Position numbers and translations under genes: made by a program
The notes under the pieces: model-generated
Told to the model about the DNA's origin: nothing
Database searches by the model: none
What the model saw: only the letters and a program-made list of their open reading frames with translations
Shown: piece after piece, positions 8,464 through 16,720 of the stretch
Numbering within the stretch: position 1 is the stretch's first letter
How the letters are laid out: the number at the start of each line of letters is the position of its first letter
From: Natrarchaeobius chitinivorans
GTDB lineage: Archaea; Halobacteriota; Halobacteria; Halobacteriales; Natrialbaceae
Direction: 5' to 3'
Assembly: GCF_003841505.1 (NCBI RefSeq)
Contig: NZ_REGA01000003.1
Span: forward strand, 265,941 to 329,940
DNA: 64,000 nucleotides

Positions 8464-9531
8464 TCACCGTAACACGCCCTCGAGATTCCGATATCTGAGG
8501 TCGGCCCACGCGTCTCGGTCGAGGTCGAACCGATCGAAGAGCTCGAAGTGGCTGATCTCCTGACCCGGATAGAGGTAGTCCGTTCCGAAGACCAACTGTT
8601 CCGAGTGCTCCTCGAGAAACTCCTGTGCGTACTCCTCGTCACGGGTGAGCGCGTTCCAGCCGGAGAACCCGGAGATGTCGCCGTAGATGTTGTCGTACGC
8701 ACCGAGTAGTTCGGAGACCCGGCCACCGGGTTCGATCGGACCGTCGGGATACTGTCCCCGATCCTCCCAGCTCACGTCCGCGGAGATGTGTGCCCACCAC
8801 GCGTGGGCGTGTGCGAGGAAGTCGACCGACGGGTACGACGCCAGCACGTCCTCGAGTCGCGGGAGGCCGACCTCGTCCATCATCGCCTTCTCGTCGGTGT
8901 GAAACAGGATGGGGAGATCGTACTCCGCACAGCGTTCATAAAGTGTCTCGAGCCGGGAGTCGTCGATCGGCAGTCCCGCTTTCAACTCGCCGAATCCGCG
9001 AGCGCCCCGTTCGACGTATCGCTCGATAAGGTTCTCGACCGGCTCGTCACCGTACACCAGCGTCCGGGGATCGACGGTACAGAAGGGGACGAGCCGATCC
9101 GGGTGCGCTTCGACCTCCTCGAGTACCCACCAACTCGGTGCCTGAACCGGGTAGCTCTCCGGCGAGTCGAGCGCGAGAACGACGGCGCGGTCGACGCCGA
9201 CGTCGTCCATCCACTCGACGAGTTCGTCGCCGCTCAGCGGCGGACGATCCAGCGTCTCCTCGGGAATCACGTGCGTGTGAGCGTCGAATAGCGGCAGATC
9301 CGTCATGGGCTCGAGCGGCGGATCCGTCACGGAATCGTCCTCCCGGTCGGCCGTCGCGGCGTCCGCTCCGGGCGCTCGATCGGTTTCGCCCGCTGTGGTC
9401 GAACCCGCCGCTCCCACGACGCCGATCGACGCGCTAACACTCCGTGCGAGCACTCGTCGCCGCGTTGCACTCTCACGGCCCGAAACGCGCTGATCGTCAT
9501 CGTCGCGGGTGTCCTCCGGTGTCCGAGTCAT
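8464..9531 (-). CDS. Tat-exported amidohydrolase-family protein
   Basis: Metal-dependent hydrolase of the amidohydrolase-2 (TIM-barrel) group, about 355 residues. The N-terminus carries a twin-arginine-like signal (T-R-R-R-V-L-A-R then a hydrophobic run of Ser/Ala/Val/Gly ending near residue 50). The catalytic domain follows: F-D-A-H-T-H-V supplies H-x-H, F-H-T-D and A-H-A-H-A-W the next histidines, and G-T-D-Y-L the late Asp. Export is unusual for this family, whose members are mostly cytoplasmic. ATG 9529-9531 is chosen; a GTG 15 bases upstream is possible. Substrate unknown. Confidence 0.8.
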   Translation of the reverse strand: MTRTPEDTRDDDDQRVSGRESATRRRVLARSVSASIGVVGAAGSTTAGETDRAPGADAATADREDDSVTDPPLEPMTDLPLFDAHTHVIPEETLDRPPLSGDELVEWMDDVGVDRAVVLALDSPESYPVQAPSWWVLEEVEAHPDRLVPFCTVDPRTLVYGDEPVENLIERYVERGARGFGELKAGLPIDDSRLETLYERCAEYDLPILFHTDEKAMMDEVGLPRLEDVLASYPSVDFLAHAHAWWAHISADVSWEDRGQYPDGPIEPGGRVSELLGAYDNIYGDISGFSGWNALTRDEEYAQEFLEEHSEQLVFGTDYLYPGQEISHFELFDRFDLDRDAWADLRYRNLEGVLR

Positions 9532-9684
9532 GCCGCTCGCTCCCACGAACGCGGTGAAAAGTCTGGGGCCGGCAGGGGTTATCGGGGCATCGACTGGACG
9601 GATCCGCGACTCGACCCGTATATTTCGCGACGCGCCGATCGTTGGAGCTTAGATTCTGCGGATCCACGAATTGATCGAGAACGC

Positions 9685-10224
9685 GTGCCGAACAACGCCC
9701 TGATCACCGGTCCGCCACGGAGCGGGAAGACGACCGTTCTCGAACGAACCGTCGCCGCACTTCGCGAAAGCGGCTGTTCGATCGACGGGCTCTCCTGTCC
9801 GGAAATCCGCGACGACGGTGGTCGCGTCGCGTTCGAAATCGTCGCGCTCCAGGCCGACGAACGGGCCGTGATGGCCCACGTTCGGTACGAGTCGGGTCCA
9901 CGGGTTGGGAAATACCAGGTCGACGTGTCGGCCGTCGATCGGCTCTCACGGGTCGCTCTCGAGACCGCCGTCGATCGGGGCGACTGCGACTGTCTCGTGA
10001 TCGACGAGATCGCTCCGATGCAACTCGAGAGCGATCGGTTCGTCGAGGCGACCCGATCGGCGCTCGACGCGCCGGTGCCCGTCCTCGCCGCGATCAAAGA
10101 CCGCTCGACGGACGGATTTCTCGGCGAGGTCAAAACGAGGGGTGACGTGGAGCGGTTCGCGGTCGGTCCGGAGACGCGCGACGCGCTCCCCGACCGGTTG
10201 TGCGAGTGGGTTCGTACTGGCTGA
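9685..10224 (+). CDS. THEP1-like nucleoside-triphosphatase
   Basis: 179-residue P-loop NTPase resembling the archaeal NTPase/THEP1 family. Walker A is G-P-P-R-S-G-K-T-T at residues 8-16 and Walker B is C-L-V-I-D-E-I near residue 110, followed by M-Q-L. Family members hydrolyse NTPs in vitro; the cellular role is not established. GTG start at 9685. Its TGA stop is the first three bases of a family B palindromic element. Confidence 0.8.
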   Translation: MPNNALITGPPRSGKTTVLERTVAALRESGCSIDGLSCPEIRDDGGRVAFEIVALQADERAVMAHVRYESGPRVGKYQVDVSAVDRLSRVALETAVDRGDCDCLVIDEIAPMQLESDRFVEATRSALDAPVPVLAAIKDRSTDGFLGEVKTRGDVERFAVGPETRDALPDRLCEWVRTG

Positions 10225-10386
10225 GACGGTTAACTGTACGTCATTCCCGGATCGACCGGTCGTCCTGGGGTCGCTCCGGTTGCTATAGTAACAACTGAAA
10301 CGATTTACACACCGATCGCGATCAGTCTGGCAATCGGGTGTGCAATGACGTTCAGTAGCTACTATAGTTACAGCAGTCCGTATCAC
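10222..10386. repeat. Family B palindromic element interrupted by a family A MITE
   Basis: The left half (10222 to about 10280) reads TGAGACGG, a TTAACTGTACGTCATT-like core and CGCTCCGGT, as in other B copies. The right half (10366-10386) reads GTTACAGCAGTCCGTATCA. Between them sits a complete A element (10283-10367). The left end supplies the TGA of the NTPase gene; the right end supplies the stop of the convergent small gene. Confidence 0.75.
10283..10367. mobile_element. Family A MITE-like element, short form (~85 bp)
   Basis: Ends are inverted repeats: CTATAGTAACAACTGAA at the left, and the complement of GTTCAGTAGCTACTATAG at the right. Inner arms CGATTTACACACCGATCG and CGGGTGTGCAATGACG are also partly inverted. 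Related copies lie at 19670-19921, 20914-21213 and 63607-63729, with a partial one near 43609. No coding capacity, so it would need a transposase in trans. Confidence 0.7.
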
Positions 10387-10583
10387 TCCTCGAGCACGAG
10401 GTACGTTCGAGCGCCGCGGGTCTCGAGTGAGACGTAATCGGTGTCGACGCTCGATTCGACGAACGCTTCGATTCCTCCGGCGTGTAGGTCGGTGACGTCG
10501 ATTCGCGTCCGTTCCGTCTCCTCGAGGCTGCACTCGTTGTCAGGCGTTTCGTGTGCCGGGCTTCGGTCGACGATCAGCGACAT
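10383..10583 (-). CDS. Small acidic hypothetical protein (66 aa)
   Basis: Not recognised. It starts at ATG 10581-10583 (M-S-L-I-V-D). The second half (V-E-S-S-V-D-T-D-Y-V-S-L-E-T-R-G-A-R-T-Y-L-V-L-E) looks like a small alpha/beta or beta-hairpin unit of the kind found in haloarchaeal output-domain proteins, but it does not match HalOD1 well. The stop codon TGA is part of the palindromic element next door. Confidence 0.5.
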   Translation of the reverse strand: MSLIVDRSPAHETPDNECSLEETERTRIDVTDLHAGGIEAFVESSVDTDYVSLETRGARTYLVLEE

Positions 10584-10688
10584 ACCTCTCAATTGGACGG
10601 ACGGTACGTCAATCCGATCCGTGCGAGGTGAAAGTGAAAGTAGTCGAACTGGAACCGGTTGCGGACGAATTCGAAGCCAGGAGGAACC

Positions 10689-11105
10689 TTATTCGAGCCG
10701 CTTGATCTCGACGCGGTGGCGTCCGTCGTCGGTCTCGAGTTCGACTTCGTCGACGATCGCATTTCGCGCTCGTACTCGCCACGATTCGATCGCTTCGGCG
10801 TGACGGGTTCGGATCGTTTCGGTGTCGACCTGGTCGCCCTCCCCGTGGTCGTCCACGAACTCCGGATACGCTGTGGTGGCGTCGTCTTCGATGATCGCAT
10901 CGGGAGAAACGTGGATCGCATCGGTGAGCTGGGCGTCGTCGATCCGGTAGACGTGGATACGCGCGCGCATTCGACCGTGAAACGGCGGCGTCACGCGGAG
11001 AACCGCATCGCCCGGGTTCTCCCGGCTGTACGCGTACGCGTCGACGACGTCCTCGGCCGACACTGCGAGCGAGCGGATCGACGTCGGATCGTCGTCCTCC
11101 GTCAT
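10689..11105 (-). CDS. Conserved haloarchaeal protein, unknown function (138 aa)
   Basis: Acidic soluble protein with no known catalytic motif, starting at ATG 11103-11105. It contains a conserved-looking block R-V-T-P-P-F-H-G-R-M-R-A-R-I-H-V-Y and a C-terminal charged helix. I recall it as one of the haloarchaeal DUF families (possibly DUF8009), but this is not certain. Stands between a small hypothetical gene and the cobalamin operon, on the same strand, about 50 bp after cbiZ. Confidence 0.65.
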   Translation of the reverse strand: MTEDDDPTSIRSLAVSAEDVVDAYAYSRENPGDAVLRVTPPFHGRMRARIHVYRIDDAQLTDAIHVSPDAIIEDDATTAYPEFVDDHGEGDQVDTETIRTRHAEAIESWRVRARNAIVDEVELETDDGRHRVEIKRLE

Positions 11106-11160
11106 CGGCCGCGGATTGGGCACGCGACGGTTTATACCATCGGTCGGGGGCAGCCTCCCG

Positions 11161-12012
11161 TCATTGCGCTCGATCCTCGCTCTCCTCGAGCGCCGGCTGA
11201 AATACCTGTGCCCGGACGTCCGTGGCTGTGCCGTGGTCTGCGTCCGCGACCGAATCCGGAATCGATCCGTCGCCGTCGTACCGCGATCGAAGCGATGCAC
11301 GAACCGTCTCCCGGACGCAGGCCCGCGTCGCCTCGCCAACCGGAGTCGCGCTTCCGGTGAACGCGGCGGCCCGGCCCGCCGGATCGTGTCCGACGACGAT
11401 CGCGTCGGTCGTCGTTCCGGGGAACCCGGTCGTCGCGAGCAGCGTGGCCGCCTTCGCCTCGGCGGCCACCGCGAGGAGATTCGCAAGCGCTCCGTCTGCA
11501 AGCGCCCGCGTCGTCCCGACGACGAGGTTGACGGTTCCCGGATCGGGTCGCGTGTCGGCTTCGGATCCACGCTCACCTCCCCGACGACCGTCGGACGTCG
11601 ATCCGAAATCGGAATCGGTCGGGAGCGTTCCACTGTCGGGATCCATCGGCAACGCTGCCGGATTCGAGATCCCTGCCGTCGCATAGACCGTCACAGAGCC
11701 ACATCGCGCGCCACGTGCGTGCTCGAGATCGACGCCGGTGAACAGGACGGGCGGCCGGTCTTCGATCGCATCCCGGAGTCCGTTCTGACTGTGGCGCTCG
11801 AGACACTCGAGGTCGGCCCTCTCGAGGCGCTCGTCGGCGTACGCCGCGAGGTCCGTCCGGCTCCATCCCTCTGGAACCGAGACGTTGTACGCGCAGTCGG
11901 TTCGTCGCCGGCCGCCGTTCCAGCCGCTCGAGAGCCACTCGGTTTCGGGTCGGTCGACTCGAAGCACCCCGTCGCGTCGAATCGCCCGATAGGCTTGCGC
12001 TCGTTCGGTCAT
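11161..12012 (-). CDS. cbiZ: Adenosylcobinamide amidohydrolase CbiZ
   Basis: 283-residue archaeal salvage enzyme that removes the aminopropanol side chain of adenosyl(pseudo)cobinamide to give adenosylcobyric acid, which CbiB can then re-amidate. Family features are the R-R-T-D-C-A-Y-N-V motif near the N-terminus and T-V-N-L-V-V-G-T-T with T-D-A-I-V-V-G further on. A low-complexity insert of about 35 residues rich in Asp, Ser and Gly interrupts the middle. The ATG at 12010-12012 overlaps the stop of the upstream aminotransferase-like gene (ATGA). Last gene of the cobalamin operon. Confidence 0.9.
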   Translation of the reverse strand: MTERAQAYRAIRRDGVLRVDRPETEWLSSGWNGGRRRTDCAYNVSVPEGWSRTDLAAYADERLERADLECLERHSQNGLRDAIEDRPPVLFTGVDLEHARGARCGSVTVYATAGISNPAALPMDPDSGTLPTDSDFGSTSDGRRGGERGSEADTRPDPGTVNLVVGTTRALADGALANLLAVAAEAKAATLLATTGFPGTTTDAIVVGHDPAGRAAAFTGSATPVGEATRACVRETVRASLRSRYDGDGSIPDSVADADHGTATDVRAQVFQPALEESEDRAQ

Positions 12013-13136
12013 CGCCCCGAGTTGCCACACTCGACTCCGAGTGCGGCCAGCAACCGGTCGTTTCGTCGACGGTCCTTGATCGCGATTCGGACGTGAGAGT
12101 CGAGCCCGCGAAACGTCGTCGCGTCCCGGATTGCGACGCCATCCTCGCGCGCCGATTCGATCACGTCCGCGACGTCCCGGTCGCCGATGTCACAGAGGAG
12201 ATACGGGGCGTCAGACGGATAGACGTCGAATCGGGGCTCGAGACGCGTGCGAACTCGCTCGCGCTCGCGTTCGACCCGGTCTCGGGTCGCGGCGACGAAC
12301 GCCGCGTCTTCCAGACAGTGCGTGCCGACCCGCGCGGCCGGCGTTCCGACCGACCACGTCCGGCGTGCGGCCTCGAGCGCGTCCCGTCGGTCTCCGGAAG
12401 CCACGGCGAAACCGGCGCGAAGCCCCGGCAGGCCGAACAGTTTGGTGAGTGATCGGGCGACGACGACGTTCTCCCGGTCTAAGCCGGCCACAGACGGCAG
12501 GTCGGTGAAGCCGAGAAAGGCCTCGTCGACCAGCAGCGTCGTCCCGGCATCCGCACAGCGGGCGGCGAACCGCTCCAGCGTCTCGGACGGGATCGCGTCG
12601 CCGGTCGGGTTGTTCGGCGTACAGACGACGGCGAGCGCGGCCGTCTCGAGCGCGGCTGAGCGCAGTTCGGGCAGATCGTCGTATCGAACGAACCGCGGTG
12701 ACGCTCCTTGGAGGCGAATCTCCCGGGCGTACTCGCCGAAACTCGGGTACGGAACCAGCGCCTCGTCGCCCGGTTCGAGGGTCGTCTCCACCGCCAGTCG
12801 GATCGCCGCCAGCCCGCCCGGCGTGGGAACCACGCGGCCGGGATCGCAGTCGACGAACGCGGCCGCGGCGGCCCGAAACGCCGGATACTCGTCGTCGGGA
12901 TACCGCCGCGACTCCTCGAGTGCGTCCTCGTAGACGGTTTCGACGCCCTCGGGCGTCTCCGGATTGGTGTTCGCCGAGAAGCCGAGGACGTCGGGATCCG
13001 TCTCGCCGCCGTGGGGAACCCGACCGACGGTCCGAACGGCGTCAGGATCCACGGGTTCCCTCCTGAGATCCACGGGTTCCCTCCTGAGATCTACAGCTTC
13101 CTTCCTGGCTTCGTCCGGGCGCTGATGTTCCGCCAT
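12009..13136 (-). CDS. cobD: Threonine-phosphate decarboxylase-type PLP enzyme (CobD)
   Basis: PLP-dependent class I/II aminotransferase-fold enzyme that makes (R)-1-aminopropan-2-ol phosphate from threonine phosphate for cobinamide assembly. Motifs are F-S-A-N-T-N-P near the start, C-T-P-N-N-P-T-G, L-V-D-E-A-F, and the PLP lysine in S-L-T-K-L-F-G. Histidinol-phosphate aminotransferase is the close alternative, but the setting between cobT and cbiZ decides it. Start ATG 13134-13136 is chosen (GTG 13169 also possible). Either start leaves about 95-128 bases overlapping cobT, through a 21-bp tandem repeat read as R-R-E-P-V-D-L in this frame. Confidence 0.85.
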   Translation of the reverse strand: MAEHQRPDEARKEAVDLRREPVDLRREPVDPDAVRTVGRVPHGGETDPDVLGFSANTNPETPEGVETVYEDALEESRRYPDDEYPAFRAAAAAFVDCDPGRVVPTPGGLAAIRLAVETTLEPGDEALVPYPSFGEYAREIRLQGASPRFVRYDDLPELRSAALETAALAVVCTPNNPTGDAIPSETLERFAARCADAGTTLLVDEAFLGFTDLPSVAGLDRENVVVARSLTKLFGLPGLRAGFAVASGDRRDALEAARRTWSVGTPAARVGTHCLEDAAFVAATRDRVERERERVRTRLEPRFDVYPSDAPYLLCDIGDRDVADVIESAREDGVAIRDATTFRGLDSHVRIAIKDRRRNDRLLAALGVECGNSGR

Positions 13137-14154
13137 CGCCACGACCGGTTCCGGTCGCCGACGGTTCACTCGAGTCGATCCCGAGCCGATCGCAGACGGC
13201 CACGAACCGCTCTCTCACTGCGGCCATCTTCCCGTCCGGAACGAGCGATAGTACACCGCCCATCGCGACGCCCTCTTTCGCCTCGCCGGCGCAGTATCGG
13301 TCCATCGCGACGTGACCACCCGCCTCGAATCCGGGATCGGTCACGACGAGGTCGCACTCGAGTCGCTCGCAGGCGTCCTCGAGTCGACGGCCCTGCTCGC
13401 CGGCCACGAACGAAGTCGTCGCGATCGAAATCGGATCGTCGACCCCGGCGTGTCGGAGGACCGCAGCGACGGCGACCATCTGGGTTCCCCCGCCGAGGAT
13501 CACGGAGCCGCCGGCGTCGAGAACCCCCGCAGCGAGGCCGGCGACGGTCGGCTGAACCGGATCGCCGACGGCCCGGATCGCCGACAGCGGCTCTCCCGCG
13601 CAGTCTCCTGGCTCGAGGCCGCTCGCCTCGAGTCCCGCCTCGACGACCCGTTGCTTGCGATCGATCGGGTTCTCGGGGAGCGAGGAGGAGACGCTCGCGG
13701 GTTCGCCGAGTGCGGTGAGAACGCCGAGTGCCGTCGTCGTCCCGCCCGGGACGGTTTCGCCGACGACGACCTCCTCGGCCGGAAGGCTCGACCCGAAACT
13801 GCGTGCGCGCTCGTAGACTGCCGCCGCGTCCGGAACCGCCTCGGATTCCCGGAGGTCGGTACCCGGTTCGACCCCGAGGCCGACCGTCGGCGCACCCGTC
13901 GGCCGGGCCAGTCCGGCGTCGATCACCGAGAGATCGACGTCGACGACCGCTCGAACCGCCCGCGTCACCGCCGCGGGCGTCGGACAGCCCGTCGGACTCA
14001 CCGGCGTCACGGGTGCGAGAACCGGTTCGCCGTACTCGAGGATTTCGACGTCGGCCGAGGGCGTGTGTGCCATCAACTCCGGCGATGCACCGGCCGCGCT
14101 GATGCCGTCGATCAGCGCCGTTTCGGTCGTACCGGCCGCAAGGAGTAGGTGCAC
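13042..14154 (-). CDS. cobT: Nicotinate-nucleotide--dimethylbenzimidazole phosphoribosyltransferase-like protein CobT
   Basis: 370-residue archaeal CobT, which activates the lower-ligand base as its alpha-ribotide. Glycine-rich active-site stretches are G-E-T-V-P-G-G-T-T-T-A near residue 140 and I-L-G-G-G-T-Q-M-V-A-V-A near 220. The catalytic Glu region near G-V-A-M-G-G is present. GTG start at 14152-14154. The C-terminal ~25 residues are three copies of a seven-residue S-Q-E-G-T-R-G-like repeat outside the family core. This tail overlaps the beginning of cobD. Confidence 0.88.
   Translation of the reverse strand: MHLLLAAGTTETALIDGISAAGASPELMAHTPSADVEILEYGEPVLAPVTPVSPTGCPTPAAVTRAVRAVVDVDLSVIDAGLARPTGAPTVGLGVEPGTDLRESEAVPDAAAVYERARSFGSSLPAEEVVVGETVPGGTTTALGVLTALGEPASVSSSLPENPIDRKQRVVEAGLEASGLEPGDCAGEPLSAIRAVGDPVQPTVAGLAAGVLDAGGSVILGGGTQMVAVAAVLRHAGVDDPISIATTSFVAGEQGRRLEDACERLECDLVVTDPGFEAGGHVAMDRYCAGEAKEGVAMGGVLSLVPDGKMAAVRERFVAVCDRLGIDSSEPSATGTGRGDGGTSAPGRSQEGSCRSQEGTRGSQEGTRGS
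13048..13112. repeat. 21-bp tandem repeat inside the cobT/cobD overlap
   Basis: Two identical and one diverged copy of a 21-bp unit (GATCCACGGGTTCCCTCCTG plus A on the plus strand). The unit length is a multiple of three, so copies can be gained or lost without shifting either of the two overlapping reading frames. It gives S-Q-E-G-T-R-G repeats in cobT and R-R-E-P-V-D-L repeats in cobD. Confidence 0.8.
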
Positions 14155-14155
14155 G

Positions 14156-14755
14156 TCACTCCACCTCCTGTCGAGGGAGTAACTCCGCCGCGAGTCGGGC
14201 GTCTTCGATCCTGTTCACGTTGACCGCGAGTCGGACGTCGTAACTGACGTGTGTCATGGATGTGCTATCGCTGCCGACGATGTTGACCCCGGCCGGCACG
14301 AGGTTCTCGTCTCGGTGCTCGCTCGAGTCGACGCTCGCTCCGAGCCGTCGTTTGAGCGCCCGCGGAACGCAAACCGTTCGCGAGGCGTCTTCCTCGCCGT
14401 GTCTCTCTAGTATTCGATCGACAACGTCGCCCTCGAGCAACGGGAGGTCGGCGGCGACGGTGAGAACCGGCGTCTCGAGTTCGGGCCGGTCGAGGACCGC
14501 CTGGAGATCGGTGACGTAACCGTCTCCGGGGGTTTCGATCGCCTCGAGGCTTCGAACGTCCGATTCCTCGAGGTGTGTTCGCGTCTCCGGAGCGTTCGGA
14601 GACACCGCGGCGAAGATCGTCCCGACGCGTTCTGCAGCCTCGAGTGCGGCCGTCACCCGGTCGACCATTGGGATGTCGCAGATCGGATACAGCGGCTTCT
14701 CGCGGGCGCTCTTGAGGCGCGTCCCCTCTCCACCACACATCACAACAGCGTCCAC
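14156..14755 (-). CDS. cobY: GTP:adenosylcobinamide-phosphate guanylyltransferase CobY
   Basis: 199-residue nucleotidyltransferase of the archaeal CobY type (replaces bacterial CobU). The NTP-binding signature M-C-G-G-E-G-T-R-L is at residues 6-14 and the metal-binding A-A-D-L-P-L-L near residue 100. It makes adenosylcobinamide-GDP, the substrate of CobS. GTG start at 14753-14755 lies inside the end of cobS (16-base overlap); the stop is one base upstream of the cobT start. Confidence 0.9.
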   Translation of the reverse strand: MDAVVMCGGEGTRLKSAREKPLYPICDIPMVDRVTAALEAAERVGTIFAAVSPNAPETRTHLEESDVRSLEAIETPGDGYVTDLQAVLDRPELETPVLTVAADLPLLEGDVVDRILERHGEEDASRTVCVPRALKRRLGASVDSSEHRDENLVPAGVNIVGSDSTSMTHVSYDVRLAVNVNRIEDARLAAELLPRQEVE

Positions 14756-15498
14756 GCGATCACCCCCGCGTGGAGACCGACGACGCGTCCGATCTCGTTT
14801 GCCGCCCCGAAGACGTCGCCGCTGACGCCGCCCAGGTGGCGGTTCGCCCAGTACCAGACGAGCCCCGTTCCGCCGATCGCTGCACAGAGGGCGATCGCGG
14901 CCGGGTGCGGCCAGACGAACGCTACCACCGCGAATACGATGGCCCCTGGGAGGACGAACCCGTTGGGGGTCGAGGACGCGGTGAACTGTCGCCCCATCCC
15001 GTCGTACCCTGCGGAGCCGAAACAGGCCATCGCCGCCATCCCGAGTTTCGCACCGACCTCGACCGAGACGGCGACGCCGACCGCGACGACAGGGGACGTT
15101 CCGGCGAGCCCGTATCCCCCGAGGGCGACGCCGACGATCACGACCGTCACCGCGAGCAGCGCGCCGACGCCGGTCGTCGTATCCGTCAGGACCGCCCGTC
15201 GGCGTTCGACGTCGCCGTGGACGACGACCGCGTCGCCCACGTCCGCGACGCCGTCGAGGTGGTTGATCCCGGTCACGAGGTAGACCGCGACGAGGTACCC
15301 GAACGCGACGGTCGCCGGTGACAGCTCGCCGGATGCGAGCAACGGAACCGCCGCGGTCGCTCCTGTGAGGAGACCGACGAGCGGAAACGCGCCCGGCGTC
15401 GATCGAAACGCCTCCCAGTGGTCCTCGCGGCTGGCTACCGGAAGACGGGTCAGGAAGGCGACGGCACCGCGCGTCGCACGGAGCCAGCGACGAATCAC
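14740..15498 (-). CDS. cobS: Adenosylcobinamide-GDP ribazoletransferase CobS
   Basis: 252-residue polytopic membrane enzyme that joins adenosylcobinamide-GDP with alpha-ribazole (phosphate). Family motifs are present: F-L-T-R-L-P-V near the N-terminus, N-H-L-D-G-V-A-D-V-G-D (Asp-rich, metal binding) around residue 80, and G-S-A-G-Y-D-G-M-G. The GTG at 15496-15498 shares bases with the cbiB TGA (GTGA overlap), which is the reason for preferring it over a GTG at 15531. Confidence 0.92.
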   Translation of the reverse strand: MIRRWLRATRGAVAFLTRLPVASREDHWEAFRSTPGAFPLVGLLTGATAAVPLLASGELSPATVAFGYLVAVYLVTGINHLDGVADVGDAVVVHGDVERRRAVLTDTTTGVGALLAVTVVIVGVALGGYGLAGTSPVVAVGVAVSVEVGAKLGMAAMACFGSAGYDGMGRQFTASSTPNGFVLPGAIVFAVVAFVWPHPAAIALCAAIGGTGLVWYWANRHLGGVSGDVFGAANEIGRVVGLHAGVIAWTLL

Positions 15499-16553
15499 CG
15501 TTTCACCTCCGCGGTCCGACGGAGGAACCACTCAGCCGATTCGGCCACGCGAGTCCGGGTCCGAATCCAGTCGCCGATCCGACCGCGAACGTCGATGGGG
15601 TCGAACGCCGCGAACTCGAGGACGACCCCGAACGTGTCGACCACTATCGAACCGACGGCGGCGATCAGCACCGAAACGACCGCCGCCGTCCCGACGACGG
15701 CGAGCGCTCGATCGCCGTCCTCGAGGGTCGGCAACGCAGCGTCGGGGTTCAGATCGTAGCGTCCCGGTTTCACCAGCCGAATCGAGAGGACGCAGGCCAA
15801 CGTCGCCATCGGCCAGCCGGAGTTCGGAGAGGCAGGTGCTTTCGCCCACGAACGAGCGCGACGGAGCGCCAGCGGATCCCCGGCGACGGCGGCGATCGCG
15901 GCCGCCGTAAGCCGGGCGGGAATCCACATCACGACGTCGTCGAGTCGAGCGCTCGCGGTCCCGATCGGTTTCGAGGGGTAGCCGAGCATCGAGTCCAGCG
16001 TGTTGACGGCCTTGACCCAGACGGCGACTGCCCCAGCGAGCGGTAGCGACACCGGCGCGAGCAGGGCAAACGGCAGAAGCGTCGCAACCAGCCCGTCCGC
16101 GAGGTTCTCCGCCGCGCTCTCTATCGCCGCACTCCGGATCTCTTCGGGAGAAAGCGTCGAGGCGTCCCGGCCGACCAGACCGCGAACTCGCTCGCGGGCC
16201 GTCTCGAGGTTGCCGTCGCTGGCGACGACGACCTCGTCGGTGAGTTCCAGCAACGACCGGAGGCTGATCGAGAGAAAGAGGACGATTCCGGCGAGGATCG
16301 CGCCGGCCAGCGGTTGGAACTCGCCGATAAAAAAGACGAGAGCGCCGACGGCCGCGGCCGGGACGAGCGGGAGGACCAGCGCGATGGCGACGCCGATCCG
16401 TCGTTGCCCCCGCTCGTCGTCGCTCCACTCCCGGTCGACCGCGTCGACGAGGCGGCCGAACCAGGCGACCGGGTGGAGGGCGTTTCGTGGCTCCCCGACG
16501 AGCAGATCGAGGCTGAACGCGAGGGCGATCAGCGCGAGCGTCGTCAGCGCCAC
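15495..16553 (-). CDS. cbiB: Adenosylcobinamide-phosphate synthase CbiB
   Basis: 352-residue membrane protein that attaches aminopropanol (phosphate) to adenosylcobyric acid. It starts with a membrane segment followed by D-L-L-V-G-E-P and H-P-V-A-W-F-G. Further family blocks are E-S-A-A-E-N-L-A-D-G, K-A-V-N-T-L-D-S-M-L-G-Y and S-P-N-S-G-W-P-M-A. The GTG start at 16551-16553 is preceded by a GGGGGTGA Shine-Dalgarno-like stretch. A longer frame upstream runs through low-complexity repeats and is not used. Confidence 0.92.
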   Translation of the reverse strand: MALTTLALIALAFSLDLLVGEPRNALHPVAWFGRLVDAVDREWSDDERGQRRIGVAIALVLPLVPAAAVGALVFFIGEFQPLAGAILAGIVLFLSISLRSLLELTDEVVVASDGNLETARERVRGLVGRDASTLSPEEIRSAAIESAAENLADGLVATLLPFALLAPVSLPLAGAVAVWVKAVNTLDSMLGYPSKPIGTASARLDDVVMWIPARLTAAAIAAVAGDPLALRRARSWAKAPASPNSGWPMATLACVLSIRLVKPGRYDLNPDAALPTLEDGDRALAVVGTAAVVSVLIAAVGSIVVDTFGVVLEFAAFDPIDVRGRIGDWIRTRTRVAESAEWFLRRTAEVKR

Positions 16554-16657
16554 GCTTTCACCCCCCAGACGAACGCGTTCGTTTCGCCGTCTCTGGTCCG
16601 ATCGGCCGTCGGTCCGTCGACCCCGAATCGAACCACCGCCGTTCGACCCGGTCGGCC

Positions 16658-16720
16658 TCGAGCGGTCATCGATCGGTTTCGAGCGGTCATCGATAGATTT
16701 CGAACCGTCATCGGTCGGTC
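16658..16720. repeat. Three tandem 21-bp units between the HAD gene and cbiB
   Basis: Units at 16658-16678, 16679-16699 and 16700-16720 share the form TCGAGCGGTCATCGAT-x5, with the third diverged. They lie in the only real gap of the cobalamin operon and run over the HAD stop codon. The unit length equals that of the repeat in the cobT/cobD overlap but the sequence differs. Confidence 0.7.

Noticed and set aside
11116..12096. 326-residue frame antisense to cbiZ
   Set aside because: Arg-rich shadow of the cbiZ coding strand, which has clear family motifs.
12009..13136. Histidinol-phosphate aminotransferase (HisC)
   Set aside because: Same fold and motifs, but tight overlap with cobT and cbiZ makes the cobalamin CobD role more likely.
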